DNA of 64,000 bases. It comes from Bacillus sp. CH30_1T. Its GTDB lineage: Bacteria > Bacillota > Bacilli > Bacillales > Bacillaceae_B. Both the position numbers and the translations under genes were made by a program. Where the stretch lies: assembly GCF_008364765.1 (NCBI RefSeq), contig NZ_VTUY01000001.1, positions 373,526 through 437,525 on the forward strand, read 5' to 3'. Positions 1 through 7,645 of this stretch are shown here, one piece after another (the first letter of the stretch is position 1; the number at the start of each line of letters is the position of its first letter). Under the pieces are notes generated by a model. It made no database searches. It was not told where the DNA came from and worked only from the letters and a program-made list of their open reading frames with translations.

Positions 1-1
1 T

Positions 2-148
2 TTTGAAAAGTGGAAACAACAACCTCTTGCGAAAGAGTTGAATTGCCACTGTCCAATGGCTCGCTGCCTTGGTCCGAATGTGCTCGTAAAGTCTATGTAT
101 TATGGAGATGTTGATTTCTCGAAGCGTGAAGCGCAGATTTCCCGTTAA
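2..148 (+). CDS. yfkAB: YfkAB C-terminus (radical SAM/CxCxxxxC protein), cut by window edge
   Basis: An open frame enters from the left edge and ends at TAA 146-148, giving 48 residues. It contains Cys-His-Cys-Pro-Met-Ala-Arg-Cys, exactly the CxCxxxxC signature that names the radical SAM family YfkAB, followed by a conserved-looking tail ending in Gln-Ile-Ser-Arg. The radical SAM core itself lies outside the window. YfkAB is a Bacillus protein of unknown substrate whose gene lies in the same cluster as yfkD, chaA(yfkE) and yfkF, all of which follow here, so synteny supports the call. The C-terminal cysteines probably bind an auxiliary iron-sulfur cluster (inference). Confidence 0.8.
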   Translation, partial: FEKWKQQPLAKELNCHCPMARCLGPNVLVKSMYYGDVDFSKREAQISR

Positions 149-240
149 AATGGAATGCGAAGGCTCAAATCTGTTATGGGTTTGGGCTTATTTCATGGAA
201 CTTGGATCTGATTTTCTATTATTGACTAACTTTCAGGCGT

Positions 241-335
241 TGTTGTGCCAGTTTACAGGTTTGTTGTGCCACTTTGGCTGTTTGTTGTGCCACTTCCACC
301 CAAACTTGTGCCACTTACCAGGTTTGTTGCGCCAA
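241..335. repeat. 21-bp periodic array, core TTGTGCC
   Basis: TTGTG occurs at 244, 265, 286 and 306 and TTGCG at 327, a period of 21, 21, 20 and 21 bp. Most units read TTTGTTGTGCCACTT with drifting ends. Between the cores the sequence is not conserved. The same 20-21 bp periodicity with other core words is seen at 32577, 36931, 37045 and 46571. Confidence 0.75.
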
Positions 336-401
336 TCACCAATCGTACACCAAATACACATTCCAAACACGCCACTTAAACACCCATTATTCCTCCAACA
401 T

Positions 402-478
402 AAGGTCCGTCCCTCCAAACCCATTTAAATACACTAATATCACGCCATTTCCCTTCCCAAAACCAAGGTCCGTCCCTC
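402..478. repeat. Two copies of the dispersed 14-mer AAGGTCCGTCCCTC
   Basis: Exact copies lie at 402-415 and 465-478 in the same orientation. The same word or its reverse complement recurs at 5556, 5614, 5644, 5702, 5846 and 9841. Here the copies are not paired as a hairpin. Confidence 0.85.
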
Positions 479-523
479 ACGCAAAAAAAAAGAAACACAA
501 CGGACATTCATCCGGTGTGCTTC

Positions 524-706
524 TTATCCGATTGGGCCGCGGTCGTTTTTTTTGATGGGTTGAGCTATTTTTTCAAGGGCTGGATCCATTGCATTGTATT
601 TTTGTTTTTTTATCTCAGCATAGATCTTTGCTCTTCTTGCTCCAAACCATACTCTTAATGTGATGAACGCCACTAATAGGCCTCCAAAAATAAGTAGATA
701 CTCCAC
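524..706 (-). CDS. Small single-span membrane protein
   Basis: A 60-residue protein starting with GTG, preceded by GGAGGG five bases upstream, which makes it a convincing gene despite its size. Residues 1-22 form one hydrophobic segment (Tyr-Leu-Leu-Ile-Phe-Gly-Gly-Leu), followed by a basic patch (Gly-Ala-Arg-Arg-Ala-Lys) and a polar tail, so it should be an N-out, C-in membrane peptide by the positive-inside rule. I do not recognise a family. It lies between yfkAB and yfkD, where B. subtilis has the larger mechanosensitive-channel gene yfkC, and it is not a fragment of that as far as I can see. Confidence 0.7.
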   Translation of the reverse strand: MEYLLIFGGLLVAFITLRVWFGARRAKIYAEIKKQKYNAMDPALEKIAQPIKKNDRGPIG

Positions 707-765
707 AATATCCCTCCTTCAATTCTGAATATTCTAATTATTATAACATATCAAAGAAAATAATA

Positions 766-803
766 AAAGAGTGAAATAAGTTTTACCCCATTTCACTCTT
801 CTT
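766..803 (-). terminator. Terminator after yfkD
   Basis: Arms AAGAGTGAAAT and ATTTCACTCTT enclose a 12-base loop. On the minus strand the hairpin is followed by a T-rich run, just past the yfkD stop at 811. Confidence 0.75.
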
Positions 804-810
804 CAAACAA

Positions 811-1653
811 TTATCTTGGTGTTTCGCTCGCCATGAAGCCGAAGTGGACATGATCCTGGACTGGAATCCATGCTCCGACTCCTTGGGATGTTACATTTTT
901 CACGACGACTGAGCGTTTTGTTCCTTTCATCACAAGGAATACTTCACCGTATGTTACTTTTCCTTTTTCGTTAATCGCTGGTGCGTAGGCATAGAGGTAG
1001 CCAAGTCGCTTAGGTGAGATGTTATACACCTGATCCTTCTTCGTACCTGCTCCTACAATCGTTTGGAATGCAAGTGGCAGCTTTGACTTATCCATTGCTT
1101 TGATGAGCATCATTTTTTCTACATCATCTGCATGTGGTACTTTAGCCGTCAATCCGCCCTTCACCACTTTTTGTGCTTCCTGGACGTAGTGAATTTGATA
1201 GTTTGATTTTCCGCCGCGGTTATCGAAGTAGTTCGTGTTGACCTTTTGATACTCCCAGTTGGGGGATGTTTCCGTTGAAGCATAGTTTAAAGGCCATTCC
1301 CCTAAATAGATCGTTGCCCGTAACCCAATCGTTGGTGCTTTATTCATGGTGGATTCATTCAGCATACGGATCAGATTCGGGTTTTCTATTTTCACATTTG
1401 ATGTTTCGATTAATTCCTGGGACCATTCACTCGGTTGGAGATATGGTTGATCCTGGGTTGAGTTAGGATACGTATTTTCCTTTGCGATATTTAACACTGA
1501 GTTTGGGATCTTTACGCTGGTATCTTCAGCTGGTTTCGGAGCTTTCTCTGTCGCTTCCTTGTTTTCTTTTTTAGGATTATTTTCAGCGTGAATACCCGTT
1601 GTTGCAACGAAAAATGCGAGTATGACCATAAGAACAGTGCGCATGATTTTCAT
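811..1653 (-). CDS. yfkD: YfkD family exported protein
   Basis: A protein of 280 residues from the ATG at 1653, chosen because AAAGGAG lies eight bases upstream; the in-frame start 18 bases earlier lacks one. Residues 1-24 are a signal peptide (Lys-Ile-Met-Arg, hydrophobic core, Thr-Gly-Ile-His-Ala-Glu), followed by a Lys/Glu-rich linker and a folded domain with the family hallmarks Asn-Pro-Asn-Leu-Ile-Arg-Met-Leu-Asn and Gly-Leu-Arg-Ala-Thr-Ile-Tyr-Leu-Gly. B. subtilis YfkD is of similar length (about 264 residues) and of unknown function. It should act outside the membrane. Its gene order next to the Ca2+/H+ antiporter gene is shared with B. subtilis, but here one extra gene (1891-3846) is inserted between them. 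Confidence 0.88.
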   Translation of the reverse strand: MKIMRTVLMVILAFFVATTGIHAENNPKKENKEATEKAPKPAEDTSVKIPNSVLNIAKENTYPNSTQDQPYLQPSEWSQELIETSNVKIENPNLIRMLNESTMNKAPTIGLRATIYLGEWPLNYASTETSPNWEYQKVNTNYFDNRGGKSNYQIHYVQEAQKVVKGGLTAKVPHADDVEKMMLIKAMDKSKLPLAFQTIVGAGTKKDQVYNISPKRLGYLYAYAPAINEKGKVTYGEVFLVMKGTKRSVVVKNVTSQGVGAWIPVQDHVHFGFMASETPR

Positions 1654-1848
1654 GAAATTGACTCCTTTCAAACTAAACTTAAGGGTTTGCCGTTAGTTTT
1701 TCCTAGTTGGAAAAGCTTATCCCAAAAACTTTATTTGAAAGAATATTTACAAAATTCAAATATTATTTTATGCTATTATTTATAAGAAAACAGTCGGACT
1801 TCTACCTACAAAGCAAACTGGCCTGTTTTCAATCATTCCTACATTCCC

Positions 1849-1892
1849 TAAAAAAAGCAGCGGAGTTCATGATTGAACTCCGCTGCTTTTTT
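1849..1892 (-). terminator. Strong terminator of the repeat-protein gene
   Basis: Nineteen-base arms from AAAAAAGCAGCGGAGTTCA with a TGAT loop form a near perfect hairpin flanked by A and T runs, so it can end transcription on both strands. It overlaps the last codons of the repeat-protein gene on the minus strand. Confidence 0.9.
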
Positions 1893-3846
1893 AATCATAC
1901 TCACAGGTACATTCTTCAGGTGGACAAACACATTTGATGTGTACGTCATATGGTTTGGTGGAAACCTTCTTGCCGTCAATGACGACAAATGCTTGGATTG
2001 AGATGTGTTCATGCTTTCCGTATTCAGGAATGATTTTTGCTGAATAGTTTCCTTTCTCGTCTGTGATAGCAGGGTTGGGTACGATGGTACCCTTAAAGTG
2101 CTTTTCTTTCACTTCAAAGTGAACCTCGATATCTTCAAGTGCCCTGGAATCACACAGCACTCTCCCAGTGAGGAGGGCTCCTTTGCATCCTACATACTGC
2201 GGCACTTGAAACGTCAGTTTGACTTCCCTGCATTCCTTGCATCCAGCATAAACAAAGGCTTTTTCTGATATTTCCTCATCCCCTACCATGGCGCTTGCCG
2301 AATACATGACGTCTTTAAATGGCGTATTCGGCGGCACTTTGACGTCACTCGTAAACCTCCCATGTTCATCTGTAGACACAACATCAGGTCCAAACCGTAA
2401 TACCGGACTGGACAATTCCACTTTCACATTATCCAATGGTTCCTTGTCGCATCTAACTTTACCGCTCACCTTTCCACAGCAGTCTATCTCTTTTATATGA
2501 TCTAGTTCAATGGTCAGATCTTTGCATTGGCAATGAATTTTGACTGTTTTGATCATTGACTTGATCACCTTGTCGCCAAAGATTGTCATCGCCTGAATGG
2601 ATATGTCTTCAGATTTTCCTGAGACAGGTATGATCATTGTTTCATATTCACCTTGTTCATTAGTCCAGGCAGGGTTGGGATTCACTTCCACAGCACCTGG
2701 CGATGAATCTATGATAGTAATCGTGATTGCAGCATTTCGGATAGGGGTTCCGTCACATGTTAATTGTCCGGTCAACTTAGTGCCTTCACAAGGGATGACT
2801 TCGCACGGCACTTCTAGAGTAAGTTTAGGCTTTTCACACTTATAACAGCCTGCAATGACTTGATCAGTGTCCTCCACTGTTTTCCCACTCACCACTGCTT
2901 TAGCTGTATAGAAAGCAGACTGAAACTTAGTTCCGTTTTTCACCTTGACGACCGACGAAAATTCTCCTTTCTCGTTGGTCACTGGAGCAGAAGGCCTAAA
3001 CTTTAGAATTGGTGAACCGGTTAGTGTTACCGTGATATTCGCCTGTGGTACGCCATCACACGTAACTTTCCCACCCACGACGGCACGGCAATCTATTTTC
3101 TTTAATTTATCTAACTTTATGTCCGGTTTTTTACATTTCACACAGCGAACCTTCACTTCTCTTGTTTCTGAGGAAACCGTTTTTCCTCCGATTTTCGTTG
3201 TTGCTGTAATCGTAATGGTCTCATTCACCTCTGGAAATAGGACCAGGGTTGCCGTAAATTTCCCGTCCCCCTGTGTAATCGCAGGGTTTGGAGTGATAAC
3301 GACACGCTTGGATTGTGATTCAATGATAAATGAAATGGCAGCATTCCCTATTGCCCTTCCATCGCAAATGAGTCGTCCAGAAAGTTTTGCACCCTTGCAC
3401 CCGACAGGCTCCTTGATCGGGTCCAGCGTAAGTTCAGGATGTTTACATTTAATACAATCCACTCTCACTGACATCGAATCCCTGACTGTTTTGCCGATGA
3501 CCACTGCCGTTGCGGTCACGATGATGTTTGGTATGATCGAAGTGCCCGGAGCCACGGTCACTCTCGTTGAAAACCGGCCGGTGCTGTCCGTGACAGGATT
3601 CGGGTTATCAAAGACCAGTCCCGGGAATGATGACGACAGATTAACCGTGACACTTTGGAGGGGTTGATAATCACATAGCACTCTACCACTGATGATGCCT
3701 TCACAGCTGATAGTTCCAATGGCATCTAATTGTATCGTTGGATTCGTACAACCTTCAAACGGGAAAATCCCGGAACATCCCCTGGGAGGTAAATCGATAT
3801 TGCAATCAATGAATTTTACTAAGGATGGTTTTTTCTTTTTTCTCAC
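1891..3846 (-). CDS. Cysteine-rich protein of six alternating Ig-like repeats
   Basis: About 651 residues from GTG 3846, chosen because AAAGGA lies nine bases upstream; ATG 3855 and TTG 3867 are in frame but badly spaced. After a basic start and a Cys-containing leader come six repeats of about 100 residues in A-B-A-B-A-B order. Each opens with Cys-x-Gly, then Gly-(K/R)-(V/L)-x-Cys-Asp, has a Thr-Asp-x-x-Gly-x-(F/Y) turn near its middle and closes with a Cys-x-x-Cys-like pair (Cys-Ile-Lys-Cys, Cys-Val-Lys-Cys, Cys-Tyr-Lys-Cys, Cys-Gln-Cys, Cys-Lys-Glu-Cys). The pattern resembles bacterial Ig-like or CnaB/transthyretin-like beta sandwiches. There is no signal peptide, membrane span or sorting motif, so a spore-coat or other mother-cell structural role is possible, but this is inference. 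It is monocistronic with its own terminator. Confidence 0.75.
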   Translation of the reverse strand: MRKKKKPSLVKFIDCNIDLPPRGCSGIFPFEGCTNPTIQLDAIGTISCEGIISGRVLCDYQPLQSVTVNLSSSFPGLVFDNPNPVTDSTGRFSTRVTVAPGTSIIPNIIVTATAVVIGKTVRDSMSVRVDCIKCKHPELTLDPIKEPVGCKGAKLSGRLICDGRAIGNAAISFIIESQSKRVVITPNPAITQGDGKFTATLVLFPEVNETITITATTKIGGKTVSSETREVKVRCVKCKKPDIKLDKLKKIDCRAVVGGKVTCDGVPQANITVTLTGSPILKFRPSAPVTNEKGEFSSVVKVKNGTKFQSAFYTAKAVVSGKTVEDTDQVIAGCYKCEKPKLTLEVPCEVIPCEGTKLTGQLTCDGTPIRNAAITITIIDSSPGAVEVNPNPAWTNEQGEYETMIIPVSGKSEDISIQAMTIFGDKVIKSMIKTVKIHCQCKDLTIELDHIKEIDCCGKVSGKVRCDKEPLDNVKVELSSPVLRFGPDVVSTDEHGRFTSDVKVPPNTPFKDVMYSASAMVGDEEISEKAFVYAGCKECREVKLTFQVPQYVGCKGALLTGRVLCDSRALEDIEVHFEVKEKHFKGTIVPNPAITDEKGNYSAKIIPEYGKHEHISIQAFVVIDGKKVSTKPYDVHIKCVCPPEECTCEYD

Positions 3847-3942
3847 TATACTCATTCCTTTACACAAAACTCTTCTGATATCTTATTCAGGGATGAGTAG
3901 GCTGTTCTCACGAATTTCATTATCTAACGAATGATCCCATGC

Positions 3943-3977
3943 AAAAGCCCCGGCAGAGGACTGCCGGGGCTTTTTTT
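3943..3977 (-). terminator. Bidirectional terminator after chaA
   Basis: Arms AAAGCCCCGGCAG and CTGCCGGGGCTTT with an AGGA loop. It overlaps the chaA stop on the minus strand and insulates the next minus-strand gene; a longer T run on the plus side makes it work in both directions. Confidence 0.9.
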
Positions 3978-5031
3978 AAAGTAAATAAAAACCAATTCCC
4001 ATAATGAAATAAGCTGCGAGGAGCGTCAGTCCCTCAAACCAGTTCGTCTCCCCATCATTGGATATGACGATCGTCACAAGTACTGCTGATACCATGGCCA
4101 CAAGCTCCGGTAATGTAAACACCAGTGGCATGCTCGTTTCGAAAAACAGCGAAATCAACACAAGAATCGGCGCTACAAACATCGCAATCTGCAAGGTCGA
4201 CCCGACTGCAATCTCCACAGCGATATCCATCTTATTTTTATAAGCCATAATGATCGCTGACGCGTGCTCAGCAGCGTTCCCGACGATGGCTACGATGATG
4301 ACCCCGATGAACAGCTCGCTCCAGCCGAATGTGTTCCCGACTTCTTCAAACGTATGAACGAGGCGTTCCGATACATAAGCAACGGCTGCAGTCGAAGCGG
4401 CAAGGATCAGCAACGCTTTCCCTTTACTCCACTCAGGCTCTTCATGAGCGTGCGCGCCCTCTTCGCCTTCATGCTGATACACCCCGCGGTGAGTGACTAA
4501 TTTAAAGAATAAGGCAAATAAATAAAGAGCAATCAAGATGACTGAGACACCGATGGATAGGGACATGGTCTTCGCTTCGTTCATATCCTGGGCGAAAACT
4601 TCAGGAATAACAAATGCCACGATGATCGCAAACATGAGCAGCCCTGAGTTGTGACGGGCATCAAACACATTAAACTTCTGACGTTTGAACTTGATTCCCC
4701 CAACAAAGAAGGACAACCCGGCAACTAAGAGAAGATTTCCAAGTACGGACCCCGTTAAGGACGCCAGCACGACGCCAATCAAACCGGCTTTTAACGCAAA
4801 GATAGAAATAATGAGTTCAACCGCGTTTCCAAAGGTCGCATTCAATAATCCACCGATACGGGGTCCCGATACAACGGCTAAGCTTTCCGTCGATCTTCCC
4901 ATAAAGGCAGCCAGGGCAATGATCGTGACACAGTAGATCACGAACATGATGACATTCGGCCAATGAAGCAGTGAGCCAATGACCGAAATCGGAACTCCGG
5001 CAAATACTAGCAGTGCAAATACTTTATTCAT
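3976..5031 (-). CDS. chaA: Ca2+/H+ antiporter ChaA (YfkE)
   Basis: A protein of 351 residues, the same length as B. subtilis YfkE, of the calcium/cation exchanger superfamily. The two inverted halves each carry the exchange motif: Gly-Asn-Ala-Val-Glu-Leu-Ile near residue 68 and Gly-Asn-Ala-Ala-Glu-His-Ala near 252, whose glutamates bind the cation. About eleven membrane spans are visible. A His/Glu-rich loop (His-Glu-Gly-Glu-Glu-Gly-Ala-His-Ala-His-Glu-Glu) lies at about residues 187-199, at the middle of the chain, and could sense cytoplasmic metal or pH. It exports calcium against protons. The gene is monocistronic and divergent from the next gene. Confidence 0.93.
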   Translation of the reverse strand: MNKVFALLVFAGVPISVIGSLLHWPNVIMFVIYCVTIIALAAFMGRSTESLAVVSGPRIGGLLNATFGNAVELIISIFALKAGLIGVVLASLTGSVLGNLLLVAGLSFFVGGIKFKRQKFNVFDARHNSGLLMFAIIVAFVIPEVFAQDMNEAKTMSLSIGVSVILIALYLFALFFKLVTHRGVYQHEGEEGAHAHEEPEWSKGKALLILAASTAAVAYVSERLVHTFEEVGNTFGWSELFIGVIIVAIVGNAAEHASAIIMAYKNKMDIAVEIAVGSTLQIAMFVAPILVLISLFFETSMPLVFTLPELVAMVSAVLVTIVISNDGETNWFEGLTLLAAYFIMGIGFYLL

Positions 5032-5121
5032 GTGTAAGATCCTTCTTTCTAAAAGAAAATTTGTTTAAATCAAACAAGAATAGACACATTATAGATAGAA
5101 ACTATTTAGGAGGTACAACCT

Positions 5122-5541
5122 ATGGCACAAACCTTAAAAGATAAAATCGTTGAGCTGTTTTCCAACCATAAAACGGGCACCCTTGCCACGATTCGCGACA
5201 ACAAACCGTATTCACGCTTTATGATGTTCTACCATAAAGACCTTATTCTCTACACTGCAACCAATGAACATGCTCACAAAGCGGAAGACATTGCACAGAA
5301 CCCTCATGTTCATATTCTTCTGGGCCATGACCGTGATTCCGATCATGAGCACTATGTAGAAATCGAAGCAGAGGCTTCCGTCGAAGAATCCAAAGAGCTG
5401 AAAGAGAAATTCTGGAACGAACAACTCAAATCCTGGATCGCAAGCCCCGATGATCCAGAATACATGCTCCTGAAGCTCAAACCCAAAACCATCCTCTACT
5501 ACGAAAAAACTGGAAAAGAACCACAGGAACTAAGCCTATAG
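5122..5541 (+). CDS. ydaG: General stress protein 26-like (YdaG) flavin/PNPOx-fold protein
   Basis: 139 residues, close to B. subtilis YdaG (140). The start follows AGGAGG nine bases upstream. The sequence has the PNPOx split-barrel pattern: Lys-Thr-Gly-Thr-Leu-Ala-Thr-Ile near residue 17, Tyr-Ser-Arg-Phe-Met, the strand Leu-Tyr-Thr-Ala-Thr and the helix Lys-Ala-Glu-Asp-Ile, then His-Val-His-Ile-Leu-Leu-Gly. Members bind flavin or related cofactors; the substrate is unknown. The B. subtilis gene is in the SigB stress regulon. Here GTTTAA at 5063 resembles a SigB -35 element but I cannot find a matching GGGTAT. Transcription probably ends in the repeat hairpins at 5556-5715. Confidence 0.8.
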   Translation: MAQTLKDKIVELFSNHKTGTLATIRDNKPYSRFMMFYHKDLILYTATNEHAHKAEDIAQNPHVHILLGHDRDSDHEHYVEIEAEASVEESKELKEKFWNEQLKSWIASPDDPEYMLLKLKPKTILYYEKTGKEPQELSL

Positions 5542-5555
5542 AGACCTTCCCTTTA

Positions 5556-5715
5556 GAGGGACGGACCTTCAATTAGATGAGAACCTTGATTTATTGGGTT
5601 TTATGCTCAGTTAGAGGTCCGTCCCTCACTACTCTACTGCACTGAAGGACGGACCTTCATCTGGATATAAACCTTGATATTAATAGGTCTTATTCTCCTT
5701 GAAGGTCCGTCCCTC
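5556..5715. repeat. Two tandem hairpin elements bounded by the GGACGGACCTT/AAGGTCCGTCC 14-mers
   Basis: Inverted pairs lie at 5556-5569 with 5614-5627 and at 5644-5657 with 5702-5715. In both pairs the two arms start 58 bp apart, and the interiors are related (both contain AACCTTGAT at the same offset), so this is one roughly 72-bp element present twice, 88 bp apart. It lies between the convergent ydaG and OsmC genes and can fold as large hairpins on either strand, so it may serve as a transcript end. Confidence 0.85.
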
Positions 5716-5734
5716 ATCGCTGTCCCTCATCGCT

Positions 5735-6118
5735 TTACTGCAATAACTCAAACGTTTCTTCGATTTTGATGCTGTCTTGTACGGATTGGACCATGGAGCA
5801 GTTTTTGCGGGTGAGCTTCATGGCTTTTTCGATTTTGTTTTTGTCGAGGTCCGTCCCTCTGATGGTAAAGTGAAGGGAGATGGCTTCGACTCTATTTGCT
5901 TCGGCTTCGTTGCGGGTTACGTCGGCTTTGATATGGATGTCTTCAAATTCGATACGCATTTTCTCAAGGACTTTTCGGAGCACTCCCCCACTGCACACTG
6001 CCACCGAAGATACCAATAATTGGAACGGACGAAAGCCATACTCTTCGTTACCCGAAACTTCCAACTTGCCAAACCCTAAATCTGTGTAAAATCCACCTTC
6101 TTGCATGTTAAATTCCAT
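5735..6118 (-). CDS. OsmC family protein
   Basis: 127 residues, typical for the short OsmC-like group. The two redox cysteines expected for OsmC/Ohr are visible in Val-Cys-Ser-Gly-Gly-Val near residue 42 and Asn-Cys-Ser-Met-Val-Gln-Ser-Val near 107. Members reduce organic peroxides or are thiol-dependent detoxifying enzymes; this subgroup's substrate is not certain. It is convergent with ydaG and divergent from yfkF. A copy of the dispersed 14-mer lies inside the reading frame at 5846-5859 and encodes Arg-Gly-Thr-Asp-Leu without disturbing the protein. Confidence 0.85.
   Translation of the reverse strand: MEFNMQEGGFYTDLGFGKLEVSGNEEYGFRPFQLLVSSVAVCSGGVLRKVLEKMRIEFEDIHIKADVTRNEAEANRVEAISLHFTIRGTDLDKNKIEKAMKLTRKNCSMVQSVQDSIKIEETFELLQ
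5846..5859. repeat. Dispersed 14-mer copy inside the OsmC coding region
   Basis: GAGGTCCGTCCCTC matches the intergenic 14-mer at 13 of 14 positions and is identical to the copy at 5614-5627. It is read in frame on the minus strand. Confidence 0.85.
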
Positions 6119-6247
6119 TTTTATATCATTCCTTCCTTATTATGTTAGTAGATGTTTTGATTTTACTCTATTCGTTTCGTATTGCCAAACAATGAAATAG
6201 GGGGTACCATCAAAGAAGCTATTATCAATGATTGGGAGTTTTTGCAA

Positions 6248-7432
6248 ATGAATCAAACACTAACCTTCCGTTTTTGGGTCCTTGTCGGAATCGTCGCGAT
6301 TTCCGGATTCTCACAAGGGATGCTCCTGCCGTTAATCGCCATCATATTCGAACAAGACGGCGTTTCTTCCTCCCTGAACGGATTAAACGCAACCGCCCTA
6401 TATATCGGAATCTTACTCGCCTCTCCTTTAATGGAAAGACCACTTCAGAAAATCGGATACAAGCCGATGATCATCATCGGAGGAATCGTGGTCGCAGCGT
6501 CACTCTTACTGTTCCCGGTCTGGAAATCCTTCTGGTTCTGGTTTTTCCTGCGTCTTTGCATCGGAATCGGCGATCACATGCTCCACTTCGCCACCCAGAC
6601 ATGGATCACATCGTTTTCACCGAAAGAACATCGCGGACGTAACATATCCATCTACGGGGTCTCTTTTGGAGTCGGTTTTGCCGTCGGACCGATGATGACA
6701 CAGCTCATCACCATCCATCAAGCATTGCCATTCATCATCTCTTCCTTATTAAGCCTGACAGTGTGGATGTTCGTCTTTAAATTACAAAACGAATTCCCCG
6801 ATCAGCAAAATATCGGCAGTGCCTCGTTCCTGGGATCGTTCCAGCGTTTCGGAAAGGTTCTCAAATATGCATGGGTCGCCCTACTGCCCCCATTAGGATA
6901 TGGATTCCTGGAAGCTTCATTAAATGGAAACTTCCCTGTGTTCGCCCTTCGAAACGGTCTTTCGATTGAAGCGGTCGCAATCCTCCTGCCTGCTTTTGCC
7001 GTGGGAAGTATTATATCCCAGGTACCACTTGGGATTCTGAGTGACAAATACGGAAGACAAAATGTCCTGCTCATCGTCATGATGATTGGATTCCTCTGCT
7101 TTTCGGCTGCAGGAATCGTGGCGGAGTCCACCATGGGCTTATTTATATGCTTTACTTTAGCGGGGATGGCCGTCGGATCGACTTTTTCACTCGGTATTAG
7201 TTATATGACGGATCTTCTCCCAAAAGAATTACTTCCTGCCGGGAACATCATGTGCGGAATCTTCTTCAGCTTCGGGAGTATGATCGGTCCATTCGTTGGC
7301 GGGATCACCATCGACTGGTTCAAAGGCTCAAGCTTCTTCTATTTAATCGCATGTATGATGCTGATGATTTTTGTGAGCCTACTCGTCTTCTCCATCCAGA
7401 ATCGACGAGGAGAAATAACCCAGAATAACTAG
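6248..7432 (+). CDS. yfkF: MFS transporter YfkF
   Basis: 394 residues from ATG 6248, preceded by GGGAG nine bases upstream; a longer in-frame start at 6182 (TTG) has no good site and adds a polar stretch that does not fit an MFS N-terminus. Twelve hydrophobic spans are visible, with the cytoplasmic loop 2-3 motif as Met-Glu-Arg-Pro-Leu-Gln-Lys-Ile-Gly and loop 8-9 as Gly-Ile-Leu-Ser-Asp-Lys-Tyr-Gly-Arg. It is a drug- or sugar-efflux type carrier with no known substrate. Its neighbours yfkD, chaA and the OsmC gene match the B. subtilis cluster. Confidence 0.85.
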   Translation: MNQTLTFRFWVLVGIVAISGFSQGMLLPLIAIIFEQDGVSSSLNGLNATALYIGILLASPLMERPLQKIGYKPMIIIGGIVVAASLLLFPVWKSFWFWFFLRLCIGIGDHMLHFATQTWITSFSPKEHRGRNISIYGVSFGVGFAVGPMMTQLITIHQALPFIISSLLSLTVWMFVFKLQNEFPDQQNIGSASFLGSFQRFGKVLKYAWVALLPPLGYGFLEASLNGNFPVFALRNGLSIEAVAILLPAFAVGSIISQVPLGILSDKYGRQNVLLIVMMIGFLCFSAAGIVAESTMGLFICFTLAGMAVGSTFSLGISYMTDLLPKELLPAGNIMCGIFFSFGSMIGPFVGGITIDWFKGSSFFYLIACMMLMIFVSLLVFSIQNRRGEITQNN

Positions 7433-7534
7433 CACAAAATTCTTTCCATTATCATATACATGTGATAGGATTAGATTATAATAATTATAAATTACTAACT
7501 TCATATAAAATCATCTAAGAGCACATGCAGTTTT

Positions 7535-7570
7535 GCTGTCACCTTTCATTGGTGGCAGCTTTCGTCGTTT
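7535..7570 (+). terminator. Terminator-like hairpin after yfkF
   Basis: Arms GCTGTCACC and GGTGGCAGC (one G-T pair) around a short loop, followed by TTTCGTCGTTTT. Confidence 0.6.
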
Positions 7571-7587
7571 TATAGGGGTAATGACGT

Positions 7588-7610
7588 TGATTATTATTCT
7601 CAATGAGAAT
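7588..7610 (+). promoter_or_regulatory. Fur/PerR-like operator upstream of the metal ATPase
   Basis: Three successive inverted heptamers each separated by one base: TGATTAT, ATTCTCA, TGAGAAT. The first pair matches the 7-1-7 Fur box TGATAAT-n-ATTATCA at 12 of 14 positions, and the second pair is a perfect 7-1-7 palindrome. It lies 36 bp upstream of the ATPase start. B. subtilis pfeT is controlled by PerR and Fur through boxes of this shape, so the same control is likely here. Confidence 0.65.
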
Positions 7611-7645
7611 CTCATATTTTCATTTAACTGAAGGAGGAATACGCT

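Larger units (their letters stand above)
149..523. other. Gene-free interval with repeat array and two 14-mer repeats
   Basis: No frame here has a ribosome binding site and protein-like composition. The stretch holds a periodic array with core TTGTGCC (241-335) and two direct copies of AAGGTCCGTCCCTC (402-415 and 465-478). It lies between convergent genes (yfkAB on + and the small membrane gene on -), so no promoter is required in it. Confidence 0.6.

Noticed and set aside
233-424. Possible small protein on the minus strand with Trp-His-Asn repeats
   Set aside because: The repetitive peptide is only a translation of the TTGTGCC array and there is no ribosome binding site.
2945-3667. 240-residue open frame on the plus strand
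   Set aside because: It is antisense to the cysteine-rich repeat gene, whose repeats keep the opposite strand open; it has no ribosome site and no recognisable domain.
5063-5087. SigB promoter before ydaG
   Set aside because: GTTTAA is present but no GGGTAT-like -10 occurs at 12-15 bp.
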